A stretch of 64,000 bases of DNA from Epithemia pelagica (Eukaryota; Bacillariophyta; Bacillariophyceae; Surirellales; Surirellaceae). The position numbers were made by a program, and so were the translations under genes. The notes below the pieces were generated by a model that saw only the letters and a program-made list of their open reading frames with translations, had not been told where the DNA came from and searched no databases. The stretch covers positions 1,736,001 through 1,800,000 of the forward strand of contig OX337237.1 of NCBI GenBank assembly GCA_946965045.2. The letters are read 5' to 3'. Of the stretch, positions 21,601 through 31,229 are shown in pieces. Numbering within the stretch: the stretch's first letter is position 1; each line of letters starts with the position of its first letter.

Positions 21601-24134
21601 ACGGAAGGTCCCAGTGTACTTACCACCGAGGGCCCCACCGTTCTTCCAACAGAAGGCTCGACGAATCGGCCCGAAGATGGTGAAGAGGAGGACGAACAAG
21701 TTCGGCAACTAGAAAATACTGACTTCTCAATTACTGTTGTCGAGTCAAGGTCAAATTTTACAGAATCTGATGGAAATTCCATTCATTGTGATTTTCGGTG
21801 GCTGGAGCGAGGAATCGCACTTTCTAATGTTGATCAAGCGGACATCCTGGAACAAGCTTTCTTTCTCAAAGTGAGTGGTACAAAACAGAATAATTCAGGA
21901 ACACGTGAGGTGACAGTGATTGATACCGGCAATGTCACAAAAAGTAATCAGTGGCAACTTGGGCCACCCCATGGTTCTTGTGGTGGACAGGATAAAGTGA
22001 ATGGAGTAGGTGGACGAGTGGGTGGTTTGTTCCCCAACTGTCCAGCACAAGGCACGGCGCTAGTGTTGCAACGCCATGACATTGTTGGTGTGGAAGGATG
22101 CATCAACTTTGACTTTGTTGACCCAGTCGATCTCAAAGGAATGGGAATACTGAACGTCCCAGATGAGGGAACTATTACAATCAGTGTAAGTTTGAATACT
22201 CACTGACTTCATTTCACGTGGATGCTTTGGTGCACAAACTTCTAATCGACTTCGTTATTCTAAATTTATACACTGCAGATTACGGATGCAGACGGAGATG
22301 ACTGCATCATCACAAGTCCAAAAGAGGCAGGACGAAATTCCCTTTGGTTTGTCAACGCAACGGATTCAAACTTTCAAAGGAAGAGTGCCGTGTTGATGTC
22401 TGTTTGTTCTCCGACTGTCTTTGCGATCTCTTTCCTTGATTTTGTACATCGTGGAAGGGGCGTTGAGGAGGAGCTGGTTCCTGTTTTCGCAGAATCCGAT
22501 GAAGCACCATCGGAAAAGGTTGCCGCCCCATTGTCCGAGGCGAACGGCACGGCTGCTCTTCCTTCCGCGGCAACGAATGCATCATCAAAACAATGGGTGG
22601 AAGCAGATTCTGTCATTTTCAATGAAGCTATGGAAGTTCTTACCGAGGAGGACATATATTCGGTTTCTGAGGTGGAAACGTGGGCTGATACACCAACCAA
22701 ATTTGTACATTGCGACTTTGCTGGATTGGTGGAAGGTGTAGGTCTGTCTGACGTTGATCAAAGGGATATTCTCGAGCATTCCTGCGCCTTTGCCGTGACT
22801 GGCACTAATGCTGATACGACTGGCTCTCGGTCTGTAAATGTGTTGGATAGTTCCAATATTTCGCGTCGTGATGGCGTGTGGGATCTTGGTTCTCCCCACT
22901 CGTCTTGCGGTGGACCAGCGAACGTACCAGGGATCAATTGTACATTTTCCAACTGCATGTCCCAAGGAAATATTCTATACGTGGAAGAAGAAAACATGTC
23001 CTCAATGAAAGGTGGCTGTATGAACATTGATTTCGTGGACCCTGTTCAGATAACGGGAATAGGGGTTTTGAACATGCCAAACGAAGGAACAGTGAGGGTA
23101 ACGGTATGTCTCTCAAAATTTATCGAGAATTTGTTGGCTGAAAATTTGTCTCATCCTGTTTTGTTTTCTTCTTCTAGACCATAGATGCCGATGGAGTCGA
23201 CGGGGTCGTGACATGCCCTGGGAGCGTTCGACTGAATTCATTTTGGGTAGTGAATGAGACTCATCCAGACGTGGACAGCCGACGTGTTGTATTCGTTTCT
23301 ATTTGTTCGCATGTGGCAGTTGGATTAGCCTTCGTCGATTACTACAGGACCGATCATAGACCGAAATCGGCAGCTACGGAGGCACTTCTCAGTCAAAGTG
23401 TCACCCCAGATGAACCATTGTCCAACTTTTCCAGGTGTAATGGTCATATCACTGGCTTCTCACTAGTGGAAATCTCAGCACGTGGTGATATCGGCACGGT
23501 TCTTCCGGGATACGAATCCTTGTTCAATGGCCAGCGAGTGATTCCGTCGGAGCTTCCAGAGCATGTGGCCGTTGTGGCCCTTACTGGAAGCGTGGTAGAA
23601 ACTGTCCAGTTTATTGGAATTGGACAAAATGTTTCTGTAGCATCACGTCCGTTCCTGCAGCGAATGGCGGGAGATTGGCTTGGGTCGGCACAGGTGTCAG
23701 TAAAGATCCAAGCCAATGCGTATGCTCAAAACAAGACGAAAGTTGGATCATGCGAGGTTGAACTTGAAGTTGAATCGCCGCCCGTTCCATCTTCGGAAGT
23801 TGTGGACTGTGGACCGGGTGTGACAGGCTTCTTATTGCTGGATCGTGATGGGAATATTATCCCTGGATATGATCATTTGAAAAATCGCCAAGTCATTAGT
23901 GGGGAAGGACTGCCCCAAGGCGTTGATGTCGCAGTTCATTACGGAGAGCTGCTTGGAGCTGTGAAGTACGAAACGGACATATTGGATGATGTTTATGAAA
24001 CAGACTACCCTTTCCGTGTCAACGTAAATAACTTCCATGTTCCCGGAAAATACCATCTAAAGGCACACGGATACGGCGACCAGGACTTTCTATCTAAACT
24101 GAACAGCTGTGAGATCTATTTTGAGGTGCGTTGA
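18664..24134 (+). CDS. Very large secreted Ser/Thr/Pro-rich protein with 25 octapeptide repeats and duplicated C-terminal domains
   Basis: Exons 18664-22185, 22279-23103 and 23178-24134 join in phase 0 to 1,767 residues. Introns are 93 nt (GTAAGT...TGCAG) and 74 nt (GTATGT...TCTAG). A hydrophobic stretch at residues 27-53 (LFVPAIVSALLFLYPIAAVV) acts as signal or anchor. A Ser/Thr/Pro-rich, probably O-glycosylated region leads to 25 copies of GP[T/S]VLPTE at residues 798-997. Domain A (about 1040-1225) and domain B (about 1315-1503) are homologous, sharing HCDF, VDQxDILE, SCGG, FDFVDPV/IDFVDPV, GxLNxPxEGT and xDADGxD. Two further related modules follow, opening ITGFSLV and VTGFLLLD, each with a PGY motif, like beta-sandwich modules of marine bacterial surface proteins. 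Paired Cys and NxT/NxS sites fit secretion. Cell-wall, adhesion or mucilage roles are inference. An upstream non-ATG start is unlikely because the ATG gives the signal-like N terminus. Confidence 0.85.
21055..21654 (+). repeat. 25 x 24-bp coding tandem repeat (octapeptide GPxVLPTE)
   Basis: Exactly 25 in-frame 8-codon units. Position 3 is Thr, Ser or once Ala. Position 6 is usually Pro but Thr in units 15, 18 and 24; Ala replaces position-7 Thr in unit 3. From about unit 8 the array follows a three-unit (72-bp) higher-order period Ser-Ser-Thr/Ala, indicating recent expansion in blocks of three. Because 24 is divisible by three, length change never shifts the frame. Confidence 0.95.
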
Positions 24135-24304
24135 CTGTCTCATACGCAAGGAGTGCATCAGCAGACTTTTTAGAGATAGACCGTTTCATAATAGTAGGAT
24201 TACAATTTTATGATACTGGATAGCGTCTCAATCTCAATTCATTCACCACTGTTTTTCCCAAACTACTGATACAAGCGCTACTTTGTGCAGGGCAAGCAAA
24301 TGCT

Positions 24305-25321
24305 TCATGTCTGAGTTGACGCTGTCACATCCATGGTGAAGTCATAATTGATTGTGGGGATGATGGAATTGACAAATTTCAGGAAGATGAAAAGGTACAT
24401 TTCAACCGTGGGTTCATCGCCAGCTGCGGATCCCTTTTCACCTGCAGATTCAACCGAGGCTGCATTGGAGGCTCGAATCAAATTCTGTACAATTCGTTTC
24501 ATAACCTTGCCATGTTGACATGGATGAATGGAAGCATGCGGACCAGCCACATGCGGATGATTCTCAATTGTCACAGTTTTGTTGGCATAATCTGTCATGA
24601 CATCTTCCATCATTTCTTTTGCCGACAGTGGTTGCCCCGAAGCCGAAGTCCCCACCATCCAAACACGAGGGGTTTGGTAATATTTGTCATAAGTGATACT
24701 CAAATCGTAGGTTCGCACCTTGAGTAAATTGTCTGAGCCATTATTATTGCCTCTCGAGTTTGCACCACTATCAACTGCCGTACCTGTGGCTGCATCTTCA
24801 TCGGCCAGTACATTGTCATCCTCAAAATCCACCATGTCAGCGTAGTCGTTTTCTTCCTCTGGTGGATCTGTCGGCGGTGCGGTGGCTGCAGGTTTTTCAG
24901 GTTGTTCGACAATCTCTCCTGTTTCATCAACAATGTCAAAGTCATCTTTAATATTGTTCGGTTCTGTATCGGGTCGTAACACTGTGGAAATAAGCCACTC
25001 GTCGTCGTCAGCGTCAGCATTGTCTCCAGCATTTGCCTTTTGTCGCTGTAGAACTTGAGTCAGTTGTTCTTCCAATTGCCCCACTCGAGTTTGACAAGGC
25101 ACATTTCTTGTCACGAGATATTGCTTGTTCGGTGGCAAATAACTGCGTTGTTTGGAGGCATCTCCCGATTCCCAACTCCAAGTGGGGCAACGAAAGACCA
25201 ATTCATCCCCGGCTCGAACAAATTCGTCGGGTGTCAACACTCCCTTTTCAAGAAAGGCAGTCTTTGTTCTCATGGGATAGGCCCATTCTCGGACGCCTCT
25301 CAAGTAACCCAGCGTAGTCAT
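24305..25321 (-). CDS. ATG3: Autophagy E2-like enzyme ATG3
   Basis: A single exon encoding 338 residues. The N-terminal half carries the ATG3 signature FLEKGVLTPDEFVRAGDELV followed by CPTWSWESGD and YLPPNKQYLVTRNVPC. A long acidic flexible insert (about 105-200) includes DDDEWL, the usual place of the ATG7-binding flexible region. The C-terminal E2 fold has YDLSITYDKYYQTPRVW and the catalytic motif HPCQHGKVM with Cys at residue 268. ATG3 takes ATG8 from ATG7 through this Cys and transfers it to phosphatidylethanolamine on autophagosomal membranes. Length and residue order match family members (about 310-340 residues). It converges on the secreted-protein gene (170 bp between stops) and is divergent from the Fpg gene. 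Confidence 0.96.
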   Translation of the reverse strand: MTTLGYLRGVREWAYPMRTKTAFLEKGVLTPDEFVRAGDELVFRCPTWSWESGDASKQRSYLPPNKQYLVTRNVPCQTRVGQLEEQLTQVLQRQKANAGDNADADDDEWLISTVLRPDTEPNNIKDDFDIVDETGEIVEQPEKPAATAPPTDPPEEENDYADMVDFEDDNVLADEDAATGTAVDSGANSRGNNNGSDNLLKVRTYDLSITYDKYYQTPRVWMVGTSASGQPLSAKEMMEDVMTDYANKTVTIENHPHVAGPHASIHPCQHGKVMKRIVQNLIRASNAASVESAGEKGSAAGDEPTVEMYLFIFLKFVNSIIPTINYDFTMDVTASTQT

Positions 25322-25607
25322 TGCTCACTTTTTGCTCACGGATACTTGTGGATGTTTGTCACTCCTCAATCGGCAACAATAGATTCTTCTTCCTCTTTTC
25401 CGTAAAACTGTTCGTGTGAGACACTTTGACGGGTCTCACCAGAGATCCTTACATCCAAGCGGGTCGTTAATCATGCGGGATTGAGCTCTCCTGAAACGTG
25501 TAAAAAAACCACCGACCACTCATAAGGAGAACTCTGAGTTGTCGGTTGATCATCGTCTTTCGTTCATTTTTCTTTTCCCTCGTTGTTTCCCCCGTTCATG
25601 TTTCGGT
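25322..25607. promoter_or_regulatory. Divergent promoter region, ATG3 / Fpg
   Basis: A 286-bp gap between two divergent start codons must hold both core promoters and leaders. The stretch before the Fpg ATG is pyrimidine-rich (TTTTTCTTTTCCCTCG), as often seen near transcription starts. No specific operator is identified. Confidence 0.4.
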
Positions 25608-26986
25608 ATGCCTGAGCTTCCCGAGGTAGAACAGTTCCGAAAGGTAAGGTTACGACAGAAATCAACAAGCTAGTTTTTCCATTGGTGCAAAGCGTTGTCA
25701 TGTCGAGCAGCGATAACAAGATCCTTACTTCTTTTCGACGTCATTTTCTTGTGACAGATTCTCTTGCCCCTTATTTCCCAGTCCAAATGTCTCGATATTT
25801 CCTTGGAGAATACGGACAAACCTCCCCGAGTGTCCATATCCTCAGAGGAAATTGATGTCCTTAAGAAAGCCAAGGTGGTGTGTACGGACGTTCTACGCAA
25901 AGGTAAACAAATATGTATGGTACTAAAGCCGTACGCGACTTGTCAAGGCACGACGAGCAACAGTTGTCCACCCGATGAATACTTTTATTTGTTTCTACAT
26001 ATGGGAATGACTGGCTCGATCAAATCTCCTGGAATCCTCTCTTGGCCATACTGGTCCTTTGAAGGAGGCGCTCAAAGCAGATGTGGAGGAGGAGGCCAAA
26101 AATTTTCCACCTCAGTATGCCCGTATGACGTTTCGAGCCGGCGACTATCTTGCTGGTAGGTGACGTGTAATGAGCATCCAACTCATCGGGTTGGTGAAAA
26201 CAAAATTTCTAACCTCGTACCTTTCTGTGAAATTGAAACAAAGCTTTTTGTGATCCACGAAAATTTGGTAAAAGTCTCTTGTCCAAGGATTTGTCCAACA
26301 GCTTTGACGACCTGGCTCCTGACGCCTTGTCGATCACTCAAAATGAGGCAGAATACAACAACGCTTTAAGGCAGCTCACCAACCAATCCACTGGCATCAA
26401 GAGTCTTTTGCTGGATCAAAAACGTGCTGTATCGGGTGTGGGAAATTGGGTGGCCGATGAGATCCTCTACCAGATCAAAATGCACCCCGACCAATACTAT
26501 CTGACCGAAACACAGGCCACTCAGCTACTGGAAAAATTAGAAGAAATACTAGCCATTGCGGTCGATTGTCTGAGAAAAGGCGAGTCGTATCCTTCGTCGT
26601 GGTTGTTTCAATACCGTTGGACCAAGAAGAAGGCGGGAAAAGATAGCATGGGTAGACCTCTTTCATTTTTGAAATCTGGTGGACGAACATCTGCCATTGT
26701 ATTACCTGATCAGCGCCTGAGAAAATCTCAGAAACCGTCCACCAGTCTGCAGGAGGGAGACGACTCTAACAAGGACCGCTTACAAGCATCTGGAACAACA
26801 TCTGAAACTGGAAGGCGGAAACGCAAAAAGACGAACGACAGTGAAGGAGGGGCACCCCAACGCAACAGAAGGACAAAGCATGAGACATCCAAGAGTAGAA
26901 AAAAGGGCTCACACGCAACTGGCTCACCTTCAACCTCTGAAGAATCCTTGCCCATGCGCCGAAGTCCCCGATTCGTTTCACCCTAA
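25608..26986 (+). CDS. Formamidopyrimidine-DNA glycosylase (Fpg/MutM, plant/fungal type), apparent frameshift
   Basis: Exons are 25608-25643 (36 nt), 25758-26155 and 26244-26986, with introns of 114 nt (GTAAGG...GACAG) and 88 nt (GTAGGT...AAAG). Exon 1 encodes the diagnostic MPELPEVEQFRK, where Pro2 and Glu3 are the catalytic N terminus after Met removal. Exon 2 carries KGKQICMVL and LHMGMTGSIKSPG. Exon 3 opens with FCDPRKFG and contains the helix-two-turn-helix motif LLDQKRAVSGVGNWVADEIL. It lacks the bacterial zinc finger and has the zinc-less plant-type loop (KSGGRTSAIV), then a basic disordered tail. The enzyme excises oxidised purines such as 8-oxoguanine and FapyG. The spliced length is 1,177 nt, one base too many: after MTGSIKSPGI the protein continues one frame over at about 26036-26042 (LGHTGPLKEALKADVEEEA). 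The CTCTC run there is a likely slippage or consensus-error site. Confidence 0.8.
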
Positions 26987-27713
26987 AATATTTCTCCTCA
27001 TTATTTACCCTCCTTTCCATGGAAGAGTTCACTAGACTCCTAGAGAGGAGTACAAAGATTAATGATCCACCTACCGCTATGTTTTTCAGGGATTGGGGGG
27101 ACGACAGGTAGAGGCAGTATATTCGTCCCGTAATGTCTGTTTCTCCTTGTACTCCCTAGCATGTGTTGCGTCCTACTTATTCGTGAATGATGGATGATTA
27201 TACCGATGCACAAAATAAGCCGAATCACGAAAATACAAAACTCATACTCCGCTTGGGAGTGACGGATGACGCTCGTGAAACTTGGATTTTTACCTTGTGT
27301 TTTGCGCTGTTTTACTTTTGCCGCTATCGATCATAGTAGTGTAGTCTTACCAGTACAATCCACATGGACTGTCTCACGGGCATAGATATTTCAGTGTCTT
27401 GTTGGTGTCCATTTTCGTTCGAGGCGAATCTTCAATCAACGGCACTTTTCGTGCACAAATGCGTGCACTTTGCGGTGCAAGGTGCGCGGTCAGACCCAAA
27501 ACCCTGAAAGGGAACCATCATCGCCACAGAAGTTCGTCGCACCAACTGGGTCCTCATCCTCGTTGCCCCCCAAAATACGAAAGACCAAACCGCAGACGAA
27601 CAAGAACCTACCAAGTTCCAAAGTCGGAAAGAGACCTGCATCGTGGCTTGTAGCCCAAAAAGGTCAAGTTGTGGAACGATCAGCACACAAAAACAGAGAA
27701 AGCAACAAAAAAC
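26987..27713. other. Intergenic region
   Basis: The 3' flank of the Fpg gene and 5' flank of the ArsJ-like gene. Open frames here are short, overlap on both strands and show no motif. Confidence 0.5.
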
Positions 27714-29495
27714 ATGACGACTCCCGGCCAAAGTCAGAAATCGCCTCGAACCGTAATCAACGACGAAGATGGGCCGTCTGATGGACAAACGGAAGTCTTT
27801 GTATCCCCCAGCTACTCCTACTCCTACGATACCGCTGATGAGGAGAAAAACCACCCAATCGAACGAGAAGTGGGGCAAGATGAACCTGAACCAGAACCAG
27901 AAGAGGCCGTCGCATCTACCGAAAACGCCCCTCAGAAACATAGCTCCTTCATGGACGCTGCAACCAGCGAGGCGTTGCGACCTTTTGTGATTATTTCAAC
28001 GTCCTACCTGCTTTTTACCATCACCGATGGCGCCATTCGTATGATTGTGCTATTGCACGCCTACAACAAGAACTTTTCGGCTCTTCAAGTCGCCATCATG
28101 TTTACTCTGTACGAACTAGCCGGTGTGGCGACGAACCTGGCCGCTGGTGCAATGGGAGCCCGTTGGGGTATTAAGTTGACGTTAGTACTCGGATTGTGTT
28201 TGCAGTTGCTCAGTTATGGTCTCTTGTACGGTTGGCAAGATTCATGGTCGCAGACCACTTCCATTATATACGTTACCATTGCTCAAATGTTTGCTGGTGT
28301 GGCGAAGGATCTGACAAAGCTTGGAGGCAAGACAGTCACCAAACTCGTCACTCCGGAAGAAAAGGACACACAGCTTTTTAAACTGGTCAGTTTGTTGACG
28401 GGGTGGAAGAATTCTCTAAAGGGCGTGGGGTACTTTTTGGGAAGCGCCCTACTTCAGTTTAGTTATGAACTTGCTTTGGCGGTCATGATGGGTCTCGTGT
28501 TGTTGGCTCTGCCATGGGCCATCATTGGCCTTTCGAAAGATTTGGGAACGGCAAAATCGAAGAACGCTACGATGAAAGATATTTTCAAAATGGACAATCC
28601 AAATCTGAATATTCTGTCGGCGGCCCGTTTGTTCCTCTTTGCTTCTCGTGATTTCTGGTTCGAAGTTCCCTTGCCGTTTTTCCTGCGGAGTCCCTCTTGT
28701 GAAGGTCTGGGCACACAAGTTTGTAGTACAGATTCGGATTGTGGGTCAGGGGCTGTGTGTGACTTGGGTGCACTGGTGTGCGAGAATCTGAACACTGGTG
28801 GTGGCTGCGGAGGATTGTCGTTGGACCGTGTCATTGTGGGGGCCTTTTTGGGTGGCTATATCATTCTGTATGGACAAGTTCAATCGTGGACACCCCAGCT
28901 TGTGACAGGACCATTACGCCAAACTCCACCCAACAAACTAACCGAAGTCTTTTGGGGTATTATCAACTGCTTCCCGACGCTTGCTGCTGCAGTCGTTATG
29001 CAGTGGTCACCAATGTTCGACAACAACCGTACGGATCCCATGACCGTTTTCCTCGTTGTGGTAATTATCAGCTTTGCGATTGTCTTTGCGATCAACTCGT
29101 CCATCCATTCGTTCCTTGTTGTAAACTATGCAAGTAAAGACAAGGTAGCCGTGTCAGTGGGATTTTACTACATGAGCAATGCAGTCGGACGTTTATTTGG
29201 CACCCTGGGCAGTGGTTTACTTTACACCTATGTCGGCGAAGAACTCAACGAGTTCTCAGGGAATGATGCCGTGGCAGCTCTAGCCGCTTGCTTCTTTGCA
29301 GGCACAGCGAGTAGCCTGTTGGCAGCACTCATCACAACGAAAATCAAGGACCAAAAATCAGGCCTCATGTGTGGTCCTTGTTTGACCTTGGTCAATGCCG
29401 AAGAGACCGAGATAGAAGAAGAAGTGGTCAATGACCAAGATAATGAAGTGTCTACCAACAACCCCAAAACGCAGTCGGCAAAGTCGATAGCATGA
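27714..29495 (+). CDS. ArsJ-like major facilitator permease
   Basis: From the ATG at 27714 this is a 593-residue polytopic protein. An acidic cytosolic N terminus of about 85 residues precedes some 12 hydrophobic helices. The membrane part matches the bacterial ArsJ organoarsenical-efflux family: ITDGAIRMIVLLH, LYELAGVATNLAAG, GVAKDLTKLGGKTVTKL, LVSLLTGWKNSLKGVGYFLG and LSAARLFLFASRDFWFEVPL. Bacterial ArsJ works with a GAPDH-like partner, exporting 1-arseno-3-phosphoglycerate; no GAPDH gene is in this window. An insertion of about 35 residues after the sixth helix has six Cys (CSTDSDCGSGAVCDLGALVC), absent from bacterial proteins as I know them. Substrate is inferred from family likeness only; it could be another organic anion. 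The last nine codons and 3' flank are duplicated in tandem downstream. Confidence 0.82.
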   Translation: MTTPGQSQKSPRTVINDEDGPSDGQTEVFVSPSYSYSYDTADEEKNHPIEREVGQDEPEPEPEEAVASTENAPQKHSSFMDAATSEALRPFVIISTSYLLFTITDGAIRMIVLLHAYNKNFSALQVAIMFTLYELAGVATNLAAGAMGARWGIKLTLVLGLCLQLLSYGLLYGWQDSWSQTTSIIYVTIAQMFAGVAKDLTKLGGKTVTKLVTPEEKDTQLFKLVSLLTGWKNSLKGVGYFLGSALLQFSYELALAVMMGLVLLALPWAIIGLSKDLGTAKSKNATMKDIFKMDNPNLNILSAARLFLFASRDFWFEVPLPFFLRSPSCEGLGTQVCSTDSDCGSGAVCDLGALVCENLNTGGGCGGLSLDRVIVGAFLGGYIILYGQVQSWTPQLVTGPLRQTPPNKLTEVFWGIINCFPTLAAAVVMQWSPMFDNNRTDPMTVFLVVVIISFAIVFAINSSIHSFLVVNYASKDKVAVSVGFYYMSNAVGRLFGTLGSGLLYTYVGEELNEFSGNDAVAALAACFFAGTASSLLAALITTKIKDQKSGLMCGPCLTLVNAEETEIEEEVVNDQDNEVSTNNPKTQSAKSIA

Positions 29496-29896
29496 TCTGT
29501 CGCTTGGTAGTGTGAGCTTTACTTGTCAACTTTTATGTTTACAGCATGTATTAATCGATGATAAAAAAGGAGAAGTACATTGAAGCATGGCAAGTTCTAT
29601 GTTTCGGAAGGACAAGCATGTGATAGTATTGACATTCATCTCGTTCCAGTTGTAGTAATAGTACCAATAGGAAGGAGTACAAAACGCAGTCGGCAAAGTC
29701 GATAGCATGATCTGTCGCTTGGTAGTGTGAGCTTTACTTGTCAACTTTTATGTTTACAGCATGTATTAATCGATGATAAAAAAGGAGAAGTACATTGAAG
29801 CATGGCAAGTTCTATGTTTTGGAAGGACAAGCATGTGATAGTATTGACATTCATCTCGTTCCAGTTGTAGTAATAGTACCAATAGGAAGGAGTACA
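29465..29896. repeat. Tandem duplication, 215-bp unit, two copies, covering the 3' end of the ArsJ-like gene
   Basis: Copy 1 (29465-29679) contains the last codons, the stop codon and about 185 bp of 3' flank. Copy 2 (29680-29894) repeats it with one visible mismatch (C at 29605, T at 29820). Such identity implies a recent duplication. It does not change the protein but doubles the 3' processing region. Confidence 0.95.
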
Positions 29897-30345
29897 TTGA
29901 TCAACGCATCCCACAAGTTACAGTGTTCATTTTGCTAGAGGCTAGTAGGAGTAGTTGCACCACAAGGGACAAGGATTTCTCACGTATACGGTTTACGCCC
30001 CATCGAGGCCTTTCTCATTTCTCATTTCTCACCGACGGGATGGTTCATGGTTTCCGTTTTCCGTTTTCCGTTCCGCTTCTAAAGTTTTCCAAAAAAACTC
30101 AAAAAATAGCACAAAATCAGCCCAGTAACCAATAACATAGGAGTAACTGACTTGAGGATCACAGGTTGCCAAGTGTCAAGTCATGATCTCAAGCTTGCAG
30201 ATGGTGAAGTGAATATCCGGTGTTGGGTAAAACAAAATCTGATCTCGAGGATCAACGGAATTGCGGAGACGATAAAGGCTTTTCTTCGGTTCGCAATCCT
30301 TGTTAGTTGGTTGCTTTTGTATCGCGCCAAATCCCCAACCACACC
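29897..30345. other. Intergenic region with simple-sequence stretches
   Basis: No gene is supported. Short runs of TTTCTCA and of TTTCCG repeat at about 30010-30075, followed by an A-rich stretch. Confidence 0.45.
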
Positions 30346-31229
30346 ATGTTGACCTCTCGTGCTCTGTGTCAATTGACCCGTCTTCGTACTCCGACGACGA
30401 CAACAACGGGACTGTTTGGAAGCATCGTTCATCGCAAGTACCAGCACAGGGACGTCGTGTCTTTACCCAATATGACTACTGACTACAGCATTGAAGATGC
30501 GAAAGACGATACGGGGGTCGATGACAACGACATTGTTGGCGATGACGACGAAGTTTGGCACTACCTCGACAACATTCCGGAAGCAAGTTTGGGTTACGGT
30601 TGGTTCGACAATGAAATGGCATTATTGTGTCAATCTGTCGACCTGAGTACCCGCAAGTTTACGAATAGTCCTCGTCCGTACGACAAGCGACCAGCCGATG
30701 TTCCTGCACAGCATCCGATACGGGCGGTGGCCAAAGTCCTGGATTTGGCCCCTCCGGATTCGACCATCCGGATATATTGCTACGCCTTGTCGGACCCCTT
30801 TGAATTGGATCTATTCACTCATCATGGGGGGGATAAAACCGTCAAGATCATCATGCAGCCTTGTGACCGGTCCGTTGGCCGCATCAAAGATTTTTGAAGA
30901 GGTTTGAAAGGGTTAACAGCTACGATGTCTTTTACTCGCGAGTCCAACTTCGAATTGCCGACACTACCGAGCGCGGGTGCACGCGGTACTCTTCCAGGCA
31001 CGACAAAAGAGTGATGACAAACAAGAATTGCCTGGTTGGATCATACGACATGACCCCTGTGGCTAGGTGTGCGAACTGGGAGGAAATGGCCTTGACCGAA
31101 ACAACCCAGCACGAAATCGACGGTTTTGACGCCCTTTGGGAAACCCTGCGAGGTCGTGAAATTGAAAGTGTTTATCCATCTTTCTACCCCGATACATTTA
31201 GAGTGCCAAAACGTCGTCGCGAATCATAG
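30346..31229 (+). pseudogene. Phospholipase D-like (HKD-type) gene, frameshifted
   Basis: An ATG at 30346 opens a 183-residue frame ending at a run of five T at 30891-30895. Removing or adding a base there continues the same protein in the next frame to 31229 (LKRFERVNSYDVFYSRVQL), giving about 294 residues. The first part has an Arg/Thr-rich leader, then an acidic region. The middle (IRAVAKVLDLAPPDSTIRIY, KTVKIIMQPC) looks like the start of a PLD fold. The second part has HDKRVMTNKNCLVGSYDMT, followed by ARCANWEEMAL, the arrangement of an HKD motif (HxK..D..GSxN). Asn stands where the motif's Asp is expected. A single HKD is typical of the small nuclease/cardiolipin hydrolase branch. Both frameshift and motif suggest decay, though the frameshift alone could be a homopolymer error. 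Confidence 0.6.

Noticed and set aside
21055-21654. Array considered as CRISPR-like or satellite DNA
   Set aside because: Units are contiguous without spacers and in frame within a long coding sequence; it is a coding minisatellite.
20826-21782. A 318-codon minus-strand frame through the octapeptide array (GPSVGRTVGPSVGST pattern)
   Set aside because: It is the reverse reading of a 24-bp coding repeat, which keeps any frame open. The plus-strand frame has the start, signal-like segment, introns and downstream domains.
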